DNA of 64,000 nucleotides, taken from the NCBI RefSeq assembly GCF_900104355.1, contig NZ_FNIY01000001.1, positions 868,001 to 932,000 of the forward strand. Reading direction: 5' to 3'. This document shows positions 1 to 8,414 of the stretch, piece after piece (the stretch's first letter is position 1; each line of letters begins with the position of its first letter). Under the pieces are notes generated by a model that was given only the letters and a program-made list of their open reading frames with translations, was not told where the DNA came from and searched no databases. The position numbers and the translations under genes are program-made. Source of the DNA: Phyllobacterium sp. OV277 (lineage in GTDB: Bacteria > Pseudomonadota > Alphaproteobacteria > Rhizobiales > Rhizobiaceae).

Positions 1-29
1 CCGTCAAAAAACTGTCATAAAACTGTTAC
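1..29 (+). promoter_or_regulatory. tandem PHO box (PhoB-type site)
   Basis: Three 7-bp units occur at an exact 11-bp period: CCGTCAA (1-7), CTGTCAT (12-18) and CTGTTAC (23-29), separated by AAAA each time. The known PhoB consensus is two CTGTCAT-like heptamers separated by 4 bp. The site lies about 140 bp upstream of a Na/Pi cotransporter, which fits phosphate control. The window edge may cut off further units. I see no convincing -10 box at the usual distance. Confidence 0.75.
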
Positions 30-169
30 ACTTTGCCAAAAACGACACAATTCTTCTTAGCCGGAACATATTTTTTCCCCTTTTGGAATGATATGTTATC
101 TTAATAATTAGCAACTAGAATTCGTCTGGTTGTCTACCGCATTTTTCCACCTAGTCAGGATTGGCTCAA

Positions 170-1840
170 GTGAACGGTTCGACAGTTTTATTGCATCTTG
201 CTGGTGCAGTGGCTCTTTTATTGTGGGCGACCCGCATGGTTCGCACCGGCGTCGAGCGCGCCTATGGTGAGCGCATGCGCCAAAGCCTGCGCGGCGTCCT
301 GCACAATCCGGTTCTTGCGGTCCTTTGGGGAACGATGCTTTCCATCGCCCTGCAGAGTTCGACTGCGGTCAGCCTGCTCGTTGGTTCCTTCGTGGGCTCT
401 GGCATTGTCAGCGGCATTTCCGGCCTCATGGCCGTGCGTGGTGCCGAGGTAGGTTCGGCGCTTGTGGTCCTCATCCTCAGTTTTGATCTGACGCTGCTGG
501 TTCCTGTCTGTCTGCTGGCAGGTACCGTCATTTTCATGTCGACCGAGCGCGGTGACTGGCGCCAGATCGGCCGCATTCTCGTTGGCATCGGCCTGCTCGT
601 GCTTTCGCTTGAGATGACCGGCCAGGCTACAGAACCGTTGCGCAACAGCGATCTCCTGCCGGTTATTGTCAGCTATCTGAACACCGATCCGATCACCGCC
701 TTCATGCTGGCCGCGCTGATGACATGGCTGTTCCACTCCAGCATCGCTGCCATCCTGCTGCTCGTCACCTTCGCCTCGCGCGGCTTGATCGAGCCGGAAC
801 TCGGCGTGGTCATGGTGTTCGGCGTCAATCTCGGCTCATCCTTCATTGCGCCGCTGCTCACCCGTAACGCCGCACCGCAGGCGCGTATCGTGCCCATGGG
901 CAATCTTTTGATGCGCGGCGCCGGTTCGCTGATAATCCTCATCGCATATCTCACCTTCAAACCATCCGTGGCTTTCCTCGGCTCGGCTCCAACCGACCAG
1001 ATTATCCACGCCCATATCCTCTTCAACATCATCATTCTGCTGGCTGGTGTACCGCTGTCGGGTCTTGTCCTGAAAGCCACTAAAGCCATCGTCGCACTCA
1101 ACGCCCCTGCCCCGCAGGCTCCGTCGCTGGAACAGGCGGAAATGAGCGCATTGGATGAAAGCGTGCTGGATATGCCTAATCTTGCACTTGCCAATGCTAC
1201 CCGCGAAACGGTGCGCGTTTGCGAGACCGTAGAGATCATGCTGCAGCGGGTTATCGGCCTCTACGAGAACCCCGAGCAGCCCCGCATCAACGAACTATCC
1301 GGGCTTGATGACAAGGTTGATCGCAAACATGCAGCGATCAAGCTTTATCTTGCCAAGCTGACGACCCGCTCGCTCTCCCCGCAGGAGGTTGGCCGTGCTC
1401 AGGAACTGCTTGGCGCCTGCGTCAAGCTTGAACAGGTCGGCGATATCATCGTGCGCAACATGCTGGCGCTGGTGCAGAAAAAGATGGACCGCAACCTCAA
1501 ATTCACCGATGAGGGCTGGCTCGAACTCAGCAATTTCCACGCCAAGGTGCTGACCAATGCACGTATGGCGTTCAACGTGCTCGTTTCGCGTGACAGCGAA
1601 ATGGCACACCAGCTCGTTCTGGAAAAGGATCTCTTGCGCGATCTGGAAAAGCAGAGCAGCCAGCGTCATTTCAGCCGGTTGCGCGAGGGTACATTGCGCA
1701 GTCTGGAAACCAGCTCGATCCACCTGGACACCATCCGCGACCTGAAGCAGATCAACTCACTTCTCGCCGCCATGGCCTATCCGGTGCTCGAAGAACAGGG
1801 CCTGCTCAACACTACCCGCCTGCGCGCGCTGAATAATTGA
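170..1840 (+). CDS. Na/Pi cotransporter family protein (NptA/YjbB-like) with PhoU-like C-terminal domain
   Basis: Inner-membrane sodium-dependent phosphate transporter or exporter. The N-terminal part (about residues 1-320) is hydrophobic and carries the two inverted QSST/HSS-type repeats of this family (QSST near residue 62, FHSS near 190). The C-terminal part (about 340-545) is charged and helical and resembles PhoU. I chose GTG 170 because AGGA at 157-160 sits 9 nt before it; TTG 161 directly abuts that AGGA. A PHO box upstream suggests induction by phosphate starvation. The gene is followed by 1.2 kb of repeats, so it is probably monocistronic. Confidence 0.88.
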   Translation: MNGSTVLLHLAGAVALLLWATRMVRTGVERAYGERMRQSLRGVLHNPVLAVLWGTMLSIALQSSTAVSLLVGSFVGSGIVSGISGLMAVRGAEVGSALVVLILSFDLTLLVPVCLLAGTVIFMSTERGDWRQIGRILVGIGLLVLSLEMTGQATEPLRNSDLLPVIVSYLNTDPITAFMLAALMTWLFHSSIAAILLLVTFASRGLIEPELGVVMVFGVNLGSSFIAPLLTRNAAPQARIVPMGNLLMRGAGSLIILIAYLTFKPSVAFLGSAPTDQIIHAHILFNIIILLAGVPLSGLVLKATKAIVALNAPAPQAPSLEQAEMSALDESVLDMPNLALANATRETVRVCETVEIMLQRVIGLYENPEQPRINELSGLDDKVDRKHAAIKLYLAKLTTRSLSPQEVGRAQELLGACVKLEQVGDIIVRNMLALVQKKMDRNLKFTDEGWLELSNFHAKVLTNARMAFNVLVSRDSEMAHQLVLEKDLLRDLEKQSSQRHFSRLREGTLRSLETSSIHLDTIRDLKQINSLLAAMAYPVLEEQGLLNTTRLRALNN

Positions 1841-2040
1841 GTATTGCATGCAGCATCTTGCCCGCCCCCGAAGTAGGGAAGGTAAGATGATGCTTGATGC
1901 AGCTTTGTATTGGGGACACCTCCCCCTACCGGGGCGAGCCACGGCTTCCGTGGTTCGACATAACAACCTTGAGGGGCTTGGGTGGATGCAATGCTGATCG
2001 CAGAGATTGCAGAACTTGGCAGCCTTCAACCTACCCCTCT

Positions 2041-2150
2041 CCGTCATCCTCGGGCTTGACCCGAGGACCATGATCGAGAAGCACGAAAATTGTAGTCGTT
2101 CCTTCCTCCCCCTTTGTCGTGGGTCCTCGGGTCAAGCCCGAGGATGACGG
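2041..2150. repeat. family A repeat pair (CCTCGGG hairpin)
   Basis: A 29-bp arm at 2041-2069 (CCGTCATCCTCGGGCTTGAC followed by CCGAGGACC) is repeated inverted and perfectly at 2122-2150. Each arm can fold on itself (CCTCGGG/CCCGAGG). The core, containing CATGATCGAGAAGCACGAAA, recurs almost identically at 8554-8600, so the whole pair moved or was copied as a unit. Confidence 0.85.
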
Positions 2151-2695
2151 AGTGGGTTGAGGTGATGACGGAGAGAATTGAGATGTCCGGAGCTATATTC
2201 TGCAACCTTTGCGCTGCAACATCTGTGATCTGAAATGTCGGCGATTAGCGTTGCATCCTCCCTCTCCCTCATCCTGAGCTTGTCGAAGGGCGCGACAATG
2301 GTTCTGCAACCACCCATTTTCAAAAAAAATCGTGCCAACTTATCCAACACCATCCAGCCTCGCTTATTCTGATGGTGTCCTTTCCGGCGGGAATGCTCCG
2401 GAAAACTTTCGAAGTCAGGAAAGGATCGGTGATTTCACCTGCGGGGAGAACCCAGCCGCAGGTGAAGCGGTTTTATCTCACAAGGGTAAAACCAGTCATC
2501 GGGACGGGTGATCCGGTTATTTTCTTGACAAAACAGGAAAATCTCCGGGGAACGCACTGATTAAACTACCAATACCAAGACACCTGCGTTTCCCTTTTGG
2601 ATCGCCCGTCTTTCCCACCTTTCAATAGCCAGACGCAAAAGCGGGCGTGGTAGTGAGAGAGGTATATTTCCCAACTACAATGTTGGTGGATGCAA

Positions 2696-2860
2696 TCACC
2701 CCCCTCTGTCCTGTCGGACATCTCCCCCACAAGGGGGGAGATCAGCTGTCATTACAGCCTTTGCACAATCTGAAACATTTCCTGTTGTGCAAAGGCCTTC
2801 ATGTCGATGTGATCTCCCCCCTTGTGGGGGAGATGCCCGACAGGGCAGAGGGGGGTGAGC
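2696..2860. repeat. family B repeat (CTCCCCC long inverted arms)
   Basis: Outer arms of about 48 bp (from TCACCCCCCTCTG on the left to CAGAGGGGGGTGA on the right) enclose an inner perfect 12-bp stem, GCCTTTGCACAA/TTGTGCAAAGGC (2758-2769 and 2785-2796). The whole can extrude as a cruciform. A second copy with a decayed inner stem lies at 12326-12491. Confidence 0.85.
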
Positions 2861-2871
2861 GCCGACGGTTC

Positions 2872-3022
2872 GTGGTTCGTGGTTCGTGGTTCGTGGTTCG
2901 ACAGGCTCACCATGAGGGAGAGTGAGGAGGCAACGATAATCGCCAACTTTCCGTATCACAAAGATTGCAGAATAAAGCTCCCCTCACCCTGAGCTTGTCG
3001 AAGGGGGAACCACGAACCACAC
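2872..3022. repeat. family C repeat with four GTGGTTC heptads
   Basis: Four tandem GTGGTTC units (2872-2899) run into GACAGGCTCACCATGAGGGA. The far end (2986-3022) is a diverged inverted arm, CTGAGCTTGTCGAAGG followed by GAACCACGAACCAC. The core between them contains the AAAGATTGCAGAATAAA segment shared with other family C copies. Confidence 0.8.
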
Positions 3023-3044
3023 ACACAATCGGCAATGCAGCGCG

Positions 3045-3656
3045 CTACGCCGGCTTGCCCAGTGTCCCATCCGCAAGCAAACTGTTCAGCAGTTCCTTGA
3101 TCGCCTCGACAGCCCGGCGTGAGGTGGCTTCCGGTTCGGACGAGTTGGCAATCCACGAGGCGGCATGCAGCAGAGCACCATTCAACAGGCGTGCCAGCGC
3201 CTCGGGATCACCCGGTTTGATAATTCCATCCGTATGCAGACCCTCGAGACTGGCCGACATGGAGCGGATGCATTTGTTCTGGTTGGGCCAGATTGCCGGA
3301 TCGCCAAGGACAGAAGGGCCATCGCGCAGGACGATGCGCTGGATTTCCGGCTCCAGCGCCATTTCCAGATAGGCAGTGCACTCATCGACAAATCCCTGCC
3401 ATTTGCTTGCCGATTTGCTGGAGACTTCGAGCAGGCGCGTATCCATCTCCGCATCGATCTCGGCAATAACTGCTTCAAGCAGTCCCTTTTTGTCACCGAA
3501 ATGGTGATAGAGTGCACCGCGTGTCAGACCGACAGCGGATGTAAAGTCATCCATGGAAGCATCGGCATAACCCACCGTGCCAAAAGCTCCTCTTGCCGCA
3601 GCAACCAGCTTGGCGCGCGTTTCTGCAATCATTTCGGCGCGAGGTTTATGAGCCAT
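3045..3656 (-). CDS. TetR/AcrR family transcriptional regulator
   Basis: Probable repressor of the divergent MFS transporter at 3774. The N-terminal helix-turn-helix (about residues 33-60) has the typical TRGALYHHFGDKKGLL recognition segment. The C-terminal half is an effector-binding domain of unknown ligand. ATG 3656 has GGGAA about 6 nt upstream; the frame continues to 3677, but that extension lies inside the operator region and lacks a ribosome binding site. Length is 203 residues, normal for the family. The shared spacer holds three palindromes, so autoregulation and control of the transporter are likely. Confidence 0.9.
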   Translation of the reverse strand: MAHKPRAEMIAETRAKLVAAARGAFGTVGYADASMDDFTSAVGLTRGALYHHFGDKKGLLEAVIAEIDAEMDTRLLEVSSKSASKWQGFVDECTAYLEMALEPEIQRIVLRDGPSVLGDPAIWPNQNKCIRSMSASLEGLHTDGIIKPGDPEALARLLNGALLHAASWIANSSEPEATSRRAVEAIKELLNSLLADGTLGKPA

Positions 3657-3670
3657 ACAAATTCCCTTTA

Positions 3671-3739
3671 CATACACAGCGTATATTAATTGACATACGC
3701 TGCGTATGCAACTATCTAATAAACATACGCTACGTATGT
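3671..3739. promoter_or_regulatory. three operator palindromes in TetR/MFS divergent promoter
   Basis: CATACGCTGCGTATG (3694-3708) is a perfect 7-1-7 palindrome. CATACGCTACGTATG (3724-3738) has one mismatch per half-site pair, and CATACACAGCGTATA (3671-3685) is weaker. They lie between the divergent TetR and MFS starts and are the obvious operators for this TetR protein. Confidence 0.75.
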
Positions 3740-3773
3740 AAATGCGAGTCTTCGCTTATAAGGAATGTTCGCC

Positions 3774-4991
3774 ATGACCAATGCTTATCGGGATATTTTC
3801 AGAGCCCCCGGAAGTTTCGCCTTCTCCGCATCCGGATTGATCGCGCGCCTGCCTGTTGCCATGATAACCCTCGGCATCGTTACGATGCTTTCGCAAACCC
3901 ATGGCGCCTATTGGCTGGCGGGCGCTGTATCGGCTGCGTTCGCCCTTTCCAATGCGCTGATTGCCCCACAGGTCTCGCGGTTCATTGATCGGTATGGGCA
4001 GCGGCGCGTTCTTCCCCCTGTTACAATCATCACCATTCTTGCACTGACAGCGCTGATGTTGTCGGCGCGCTATGGCGCTGCCAATTGGGTGCTGTTTCTT
4101 TTCGCCATACTGGCCGGTTTCATGCCAAGCATATCGGCCATGGTCCGGGCGCGCTGGACCGAGATTTATCGCGACACGCCCAAGCTCCACACCGCATTTG
4201 CGCTGGAATCAGTTGTCGATGAAATCATTTATATGCTGGGACCGATCATCTCGATCGGACTGAGCGTTGCGCTTTTCCCGGAAGCCGGTCCACTGGCGGC
4301 AACGCTGTTTCTGGCAGTTGGCGCACTTCTGTTCATCGCTCAAAGATCAACGGAACCGCCTGTCCATGCCCAGGATAAAAGCAAAGGCACTTCGGTTATC
4401 CGCCTTCGCCCCCTGCAATGGATCGTGCTGACCTTGATCGCGATTGGCGCCATCTTCGGCACCGCAGAAGTGACAGCCATCGCCTTTGCCGAAGAACACG
4501 GGCAAAAGGCGGCGGCCAGCATTGTTCTGGCCAGCTATGCCGCTGGCTCACTGATTGTTGGTCTTGTCTTCGGTACGCTCAAATTTAAACAGTCTCTACA
4601 GGCGCAATTTCTATATGCCATCACTTTGGCAATGCTGACTACGCTGCCGCTGCTCTTCGTCACCAACATCCCTGCGCTTGCAGTGATATTGTTTCTTGCC
4701 GGTGCGGCCGTATCGCCGACCATCATTATCTCGATGGGCCTGATCGAACGCCTTGTCCCACCGTCAAAACTCACCGAAGGCATAACCTGGGCGATGACGG
4801 GTATCGGCATCGGAATGGCATTGGGGTCGTCAGTGTCCGGGCTTGTCATTGATGCCTATGGCGCGCGCTACGGCTTCTGCGTTTCCATCGCCGCTGGTGT
4901 CATCGCCCTGATAATTGCAATGATGGTGTACCGGAACGCACGAGCGACATGCGCCACCAACCTTGAAGCGACCGTTTCAGTGCCCTGCTGA
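3774..4991 (+). CDS. MFS transporter
   Basis: Twelve-helix major facilitator, probably an exporter given the divergent TetR. The signature-like loop FIDRYGQRRVLPP after helix 2 is visible, and hydrophobic segments span the protein. ATG 3774 is preferred because AGGA (3761-3764) lies 9 nt upstream; ATG 3765 directly follows that AGGA. The substrate cannot be read from the sequence. The gene ends in a clear hairpin terminator at 5039. Confidence 0.88.
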   Translation: MTNAYRDIFRAPGSFAFSASGLIARLPVAMITLGIVTMLSQTHGAYWLAGAVSAAFALSNALIAPQVSRFIDRYGQRRVLPPVTIITILALTALMLSARYGAANWVLFLFAILAGFMPSISAMVRARWTEIYRDTPKLHTAFALESVVDEIIYMLGPIISIGLSVALFPEAGPLAATLFLAVGALLFIAQRSTEPPVHAQDKSKGTSVIRLRPLQWIVLTLIAIGAIFGTAEVTAIAFAEEHGQKAAASIVLASYAAGSLIVGLVFGTLKFKQSLQAQFLYAITLAMLTTLPLLFVTNIPALAVILFLAGAAVSPTIIISMGLIERLVPPSKLTEGITWAMTGIGIGMALGSSVSGLVIDAYGARYGFCVSIAAGVIALIIAMMVYRNARATCATNLEATVSVPC

Positions 4992-5038
4992 AAACGGCTT
5001 CTCCTTGTTCCTATCGTCTGCATCTGCCGTACAAACAT

Positions 5039-5067
5039 AAGAGCATCGCACACCGCGATGCTCTTTT
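5039..5067 (+). terminator. intrinsic terminator of MFS gene
   Basis: GAGCATCGC (5041-5049) and GCGATGCTC (5055-5063) form a 9-bp stem with loop ACACC, extended by AA/TT and followed by TTTTC. Confidence 0.85.
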
Positions 5068-5199
5068 CATTTGAACATACGCAAACCGGCGGGTTCTGTT
5101 GAAGGTGGTATTTTTGGAATTGGATGCATTAAGATTGCTGGAAGATTGCTGGCAATTCTGAATGAAAATTCGCATGCGCCGTAGAACAGGACAGAGAAA

Positions 5200-6384
5200 A
5201 TGAAGCCGACCGAAACCGACTATCTTGCCGCGTCCTTTCTGCAGATTAGTCAGGATCTCGTCAAAGCATCGCTTAGCGGAATGACGGATATCGAGATTAC
5301 AGCGGTTCTGGGCACGGATTTATTAAAGGCCGGAGTGAACATCTCAACCATTGAGATTGCGTGCGATGTCGTTGATCCTGAAGTGGAACTGCACCGGGTG
5401 CGATGGCACAGCCATACGGCCAATGCCGCAAAGACTGACCTTTCTGTCCATGTTTTCCCTTATATGCTGGAAGAGGAAATAACGGTCCTCCGTCTCAACG
5501 CCGAAAGCGATAGATTTGCATCGGTGCTGCAAGGCAGAGGAACAGACGCCATTGCCTTCGCGAACCATCTTGAGCCTGATGTCACGATTGGTTTTTTTGA
5601 TGATGTGATGAGCTTTTTCATCACGCAAGAGCCCGGTGGCTTTAAATCCTCTGATATCGACCTGCTGCATCTCGTGACGCCCGTTTTTGCACTGGCGTTG
5701 GGCGCCCGATTAAACGCCGCCGCTGCCCGCACGCTGCTCCAGACCTATCTTGGCAGCAATGCTGCGACTGCCATGCTCGACGGGCGCGTGGGTCTGGGTG
5801 AAGTCGAGCAAATCAGCGCCATCGTGCTTTTCTGCGATTTGGTCGAGTTTACCCATATGACGGAGATGCTGGATGCCCAATCGCTCATCAGCAATCTCAA
5901 TCTTTTCTTCGAAACGGTGACAAGACCTCTGTCGCGCGCCGGTGGACAGGTGTCGGGCTATGTTGGCGATGGTGTTGTGATGTTTTTCCCGATCACCGAT
6001 CCTGCCAATGAGGGCGCTTTGTGTGCCACGGCAGTAAACGCTGCGCTGGAAGGACTGAAAGCGCTGGACATGCTGAATGATGATCCGTCACGAAACAACA
6101 GACCATCATTGCGTGCCCGTATCGGAATCGACTTGGGAAAAGTCGTGCATGGCAATATTGGTTCGGCTGGACGATTCTCATTTACGATCATCGGCTCGCC
6201 TGTCAACCGGGCTGCCCGGCTGCAAGCCCTCGCCAAAGAGGTCGGTGCGGAATTACTCATGACCGCCAACCTTGCCGACAAGGCCAATATACAAGGTAGC
6301 TCGTTTGGCAATCATGCGTTGAGAGGGTTTGACAGTCCTGTCGACGTTGTCGGGTTCGGCAACCCGCGTACTGTCAAACCCTAG
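5200..6384 (+). CDS. class III adenylate/guanylate cyclase domain protein
   Basis: Cytosolic protein with an unassigned N-terminal sensor-like region (about 1-195; it reads like a GAF-type fold but I cannot confirm that) and a C-terminal class III cyclase domain (about 200-385). Visible motifs are LFCDLVEFT (metal ligand D213), GYVGDGVV (second ligand D257) and the VNRAARLQ segment with N336 and R340. The residues that usually choose the base differ: the Lys before GD is Gly253, and the Asp before the FTIIG strand is Ser327. Product specificity is therefore uncertain. Monocistronic, with no transmembrane segment. Confidence 0.85.
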   Translation: MKPTETDYLAASFLQISQDLVKASLSGMTDIEITAVLGTDLLKAGVNISTIEIACDVVDPEVELHRVRWHSHTANAAKTDLSVHVFPYMLEEEITVLRLNAESDRFASVLQGRGTDAIAFANHLEPDVTIGFFDDVMSFFITQEPGGFKSSDIDLLHLVTPVFALALGARLNAAAARTLLQTYLGSNAATAMLDGRVGLGEVEQISAIVLFCDLVEFTHMTEMLDAQSLISNLNLFFETVTRPLSRAGGQVSGYVGDGVVMFFPITDPANEGALCATAVNAALEGLKALDMLNDDPSRNNRPSLRARIGIDLGKVVHGNIGSAGRFSFTIIGSPVNRAARLQALAKEVGAELLMTANLADKANIQGSSFGNHALRGFDSPVDVVGFGNPRTVKP

Positions 6385-6387
6385 AAA

Positions 6388-6840
6388 TCACTGGAGGATT
6401 TCCTTCACAATGCCACTGGCCTTGGTGAAGTCCATCTGCCCTGCATATTTTTCCTTCAGCGCATTCATGCACTTGCCCATGTCGCGCAAACCGCCTGCAC
6501 CGATTTCATCAATGACCTGCGTGCAGGCCTGACGGATATCGTCTTCGCCAAGCTGCTTGGGCAGAAAACCGCTGATGATCTCGATCTCGCTGCGCTCCTG
6601 CTCAGCCAGTTCAAGGCGGTTGCCTTCCTCGTAAAGCTTGGCGGATTCTTCGCGCTGCTTGATCATCTTGGCGAGAATCGCGGTGATTTCATCTGAAGTA
6701 ACCGGGTCCTTGCCCGATCCACGATTGAGAATATCCCGATCCTGAATAGCGGCCATGATCAGGCGCAGCGTCGAAACGCGGCGCTTGTCCTGTGCCTTGA
6801 CGGCTGATGTCAGTGCCCCGGCGATAGTATCGCGCAGCAT
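6388..6840 (-). CDS. GatB/YqeY domain-containing protein
   Basis: A 150-residue YqeY-type protein related to the C-terminal tRNA-contacting part of GatB; its exact job is unknown in bacteria. The helical signature with DEITAILAKMIKQREES in the middle and a GGLRDMGKCMNALKEKYAG end matches the family. ATG 6840 follows AAGGAGAA with ideal spacing; the frame upstream to 6867 has no such signal. The gene stops 3 nt from the end of the convergent cyclase gene. Confidence 0.9.
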   Translation of the reverse strand: MLRDTIAGALTSAVKAQDKRRVSTLRLIMAAIQDRDILNRGSGKDPVTSDEITAILAKMIKQREESAKLYEEGNRLELAEQERSEIEIISGFLPKQLGEDDIRQACTQVIDEIGAGGLRDMGKCMNALKEKYAGQMDFTKASGIVKEILQ

Positions 6841-7108
6841 AGCGTATTCTCCTTTTTCCGCGCACACTACCGGTGGGTCCGAGCGAAATCAATCATCGTG
6901 GCAGGTGGGGTTAGCACCGAAATCCACGAAGAGTTTTCGTGTCGCAATTGACCGGAAGCGCGGTTTTCTTTAAGGTCCGTGACCTAGCCAGACATTTTGG
7001 GTTGTTGCTGCGGTGGTAAGGTCAATCGACCACCGCGTTCAGCCATGTCATATGGAATACCGAAGGGCATTTTTCAATGCCCAATCAATAACGATGACGC
7101 CAGTCTAC

Positions 7109-7141
7109 ATTCAGGCCCATATTCAGGCCCATATTCAGGAG
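7109..7141 (+). repeat. three 12-bp tandem repeats in the carA leader
   Basis: The unit ATTCAGGCCCAT is repeated at 7109, 7121 and (as ATTCAGGAG) 7133, ending in the carA Shine-Dalgarno AGGAG. Each unit carries an AGG, but only the last is at translation distance from the start codon. Confidence 0.8.
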
Positions 7142-7147
7142 TGCCGC

Positions 7148-8377
7148 ATGACAACCACAGACGCAGGGGCAAAAACTGCAGCCTGGACAGAATTCAAGCC
7201 GACAGCGGTTCTGGTTCTGGCCGACGGAACGGTTATCGAAGGCAAGGGCCTTGGTGCAACCGGCGCCTGCGAGGCGGAAGTCTGCTTCAACACCGCGCTA
7301 ACAGGCTACGAGGAAATCCTTACCGACCCCTCCTATGCGGGCCAGATCGTCACATTCACCTTCCCGCACATCGGCAATGTCGGCACCAACAAAGAAGACA
7401 TTGAAGACCTGCACCCGGCCAACCGCGCCGGTGCCGTCGGCGCCATTTTCAAGGCTGACATCACGGCACCATCAAGCTACCGCGCTGCCGAACACCTCGA
7501 CCATTGGTTGAAGGCGCGCGGCGTGATTGCGCTTGCCGGTGTCGATACCCGTGCGCTCACCGTTCTCATCCGCGAAAAGGGCATGCCCAACGGCGTTATC
7601 GCCCATGACCCGGAAGGCAAGTTCGACATCCCTGCCCTGACCAAACGCGCCGCCGCCTGGCACGGCCTTCTCGATCTTGATCTCGCCAAGGATGTTACAT
7701 CAGGCCAAAGCTCGGTATGGACCGAAAAGCCATGGGTGTGGAACGAAGGTTTTGACCAGCAGACCGCGCCTGATTTCCATGTGGTCGCCATCGATTACGG
7801 CATCAAGCGCAATATCCTGCGGCTCATCGCCGGGCTTGGTGCCAAGGTCACGATCGTTCCGGCAACGGCAACGGCTGATGATGTTCTCGCCCACAAGCCC
7901 GACGGTATTTTCCTGTCAAACGGCCCCGGCGATCCCGCTGCAACGGGCAAATATGCGGTTCCCGCCATTCAGGAACTGATCAAGACAGACATTCCCGTCT
8001 TCGGCATCTGCCTTGGTCACCAGATGCTGGCGCTGGCGCTCGGTGGGGATACCAAGAAGATGCATCAGGGCCATCACGGCGCCAACCATCCGGTGCGCGA
8101 CGATACAACCGGCAAGGTGGAAATCGTCTCGATGAACCATGGTTTTGCCGTGGACGCAGATTCATTGCCCGATGGGGTCGAAGAAACGCACGTATCGCTG
8201 TTTGACGGCAGCAATTGCGGCCTGCGTGTAACAGGCAAATCGATCTTCTCGGTGCAGCATCACCCTGAGGCATCGCCCGGCCCGCAGGACTCGCATTACC
8301 TGTTCCGCCGGTTCGCCAATCTGATCCGCGCCCGTCAGGGACTGGAACCTTTACCCGAACGCGATCAGGCTGCCTGA
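7148..8377 (+). CDS. carA: carbamoyl-phosphate synthase small (glutaminase) subunit
   Basis: Hydrolyses glutamine and channels ammonia to CarB for carbamoyl phosphate, used in arginine and pyrimidine synthesis. The N-terminal CPSase small domain (about 15-150) is followed by a class I glutamine amidotransferase domain (about 195-395). The catalytic triad is visible as Cys288 in GICLGHQ, and His372 and Glu374 in HHPEASP. ATG 7148 has AGGAG 6 nt upstream; the frame is open further upstream, but the repeated leader there does not look coding. At 409 residues it is normal. carB is not adjacent but starts 7.3 kb downstream. A perfect 9-3-9 palindrome overlaps the stop (8361-8381) without a T-run. 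Confidence 0.97.
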   Translation: MTTTDAGAKTAAWTEFKPTAVLVLADGTVIEGKGLGATGACEAEVCFNTALTGYEEILTDPSYAGQIVTFTFPHIGNVGTNKEDIEDLHPANRAGAVGAIFKADITAPSSYRAAEHLDHWLKARGVIALAGVDTRALTVLIREKGMPNGVIAHDPEGKFDIPALTKRAAAWHGLLDLDLAKDVTSGQSSVWTEKPWVWNEGFDQQTAPDFHVVAIDYGIKRNILRLIAGLGAKVTIVPATATADDVLAHKPDGIFLSNGPGDPAATGKYAVPAIQELIKTDIPVFGICLGHQMLALALGGDTKKMHQGHHGANHPVRDDTTGKVEIVSMNHGFAVDADSLPDGVEETHVSLFDGSNCGLRVTGKSIFSVQHHPEASPGPQDSHYLFRRFANLIRARQGLEPLPERDQAA

Positions 8378-8414
8378 TCGCGGAGCTAAACCGCTTGGCT
8401 TTTTCCTACTGAGC

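Larger units (their letters stand above)
1841..3044. other. intergenic region of stacked repeats, no gene
   Basis: This 1.2 kb gap holds one copy each of repeat families A, B and C (listed separately), joined by unique sequence. Short open frames here run through the repeats and have no convincing ribosome binding site or family resemblance. I see no gene in it. Confidence 0.7.
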
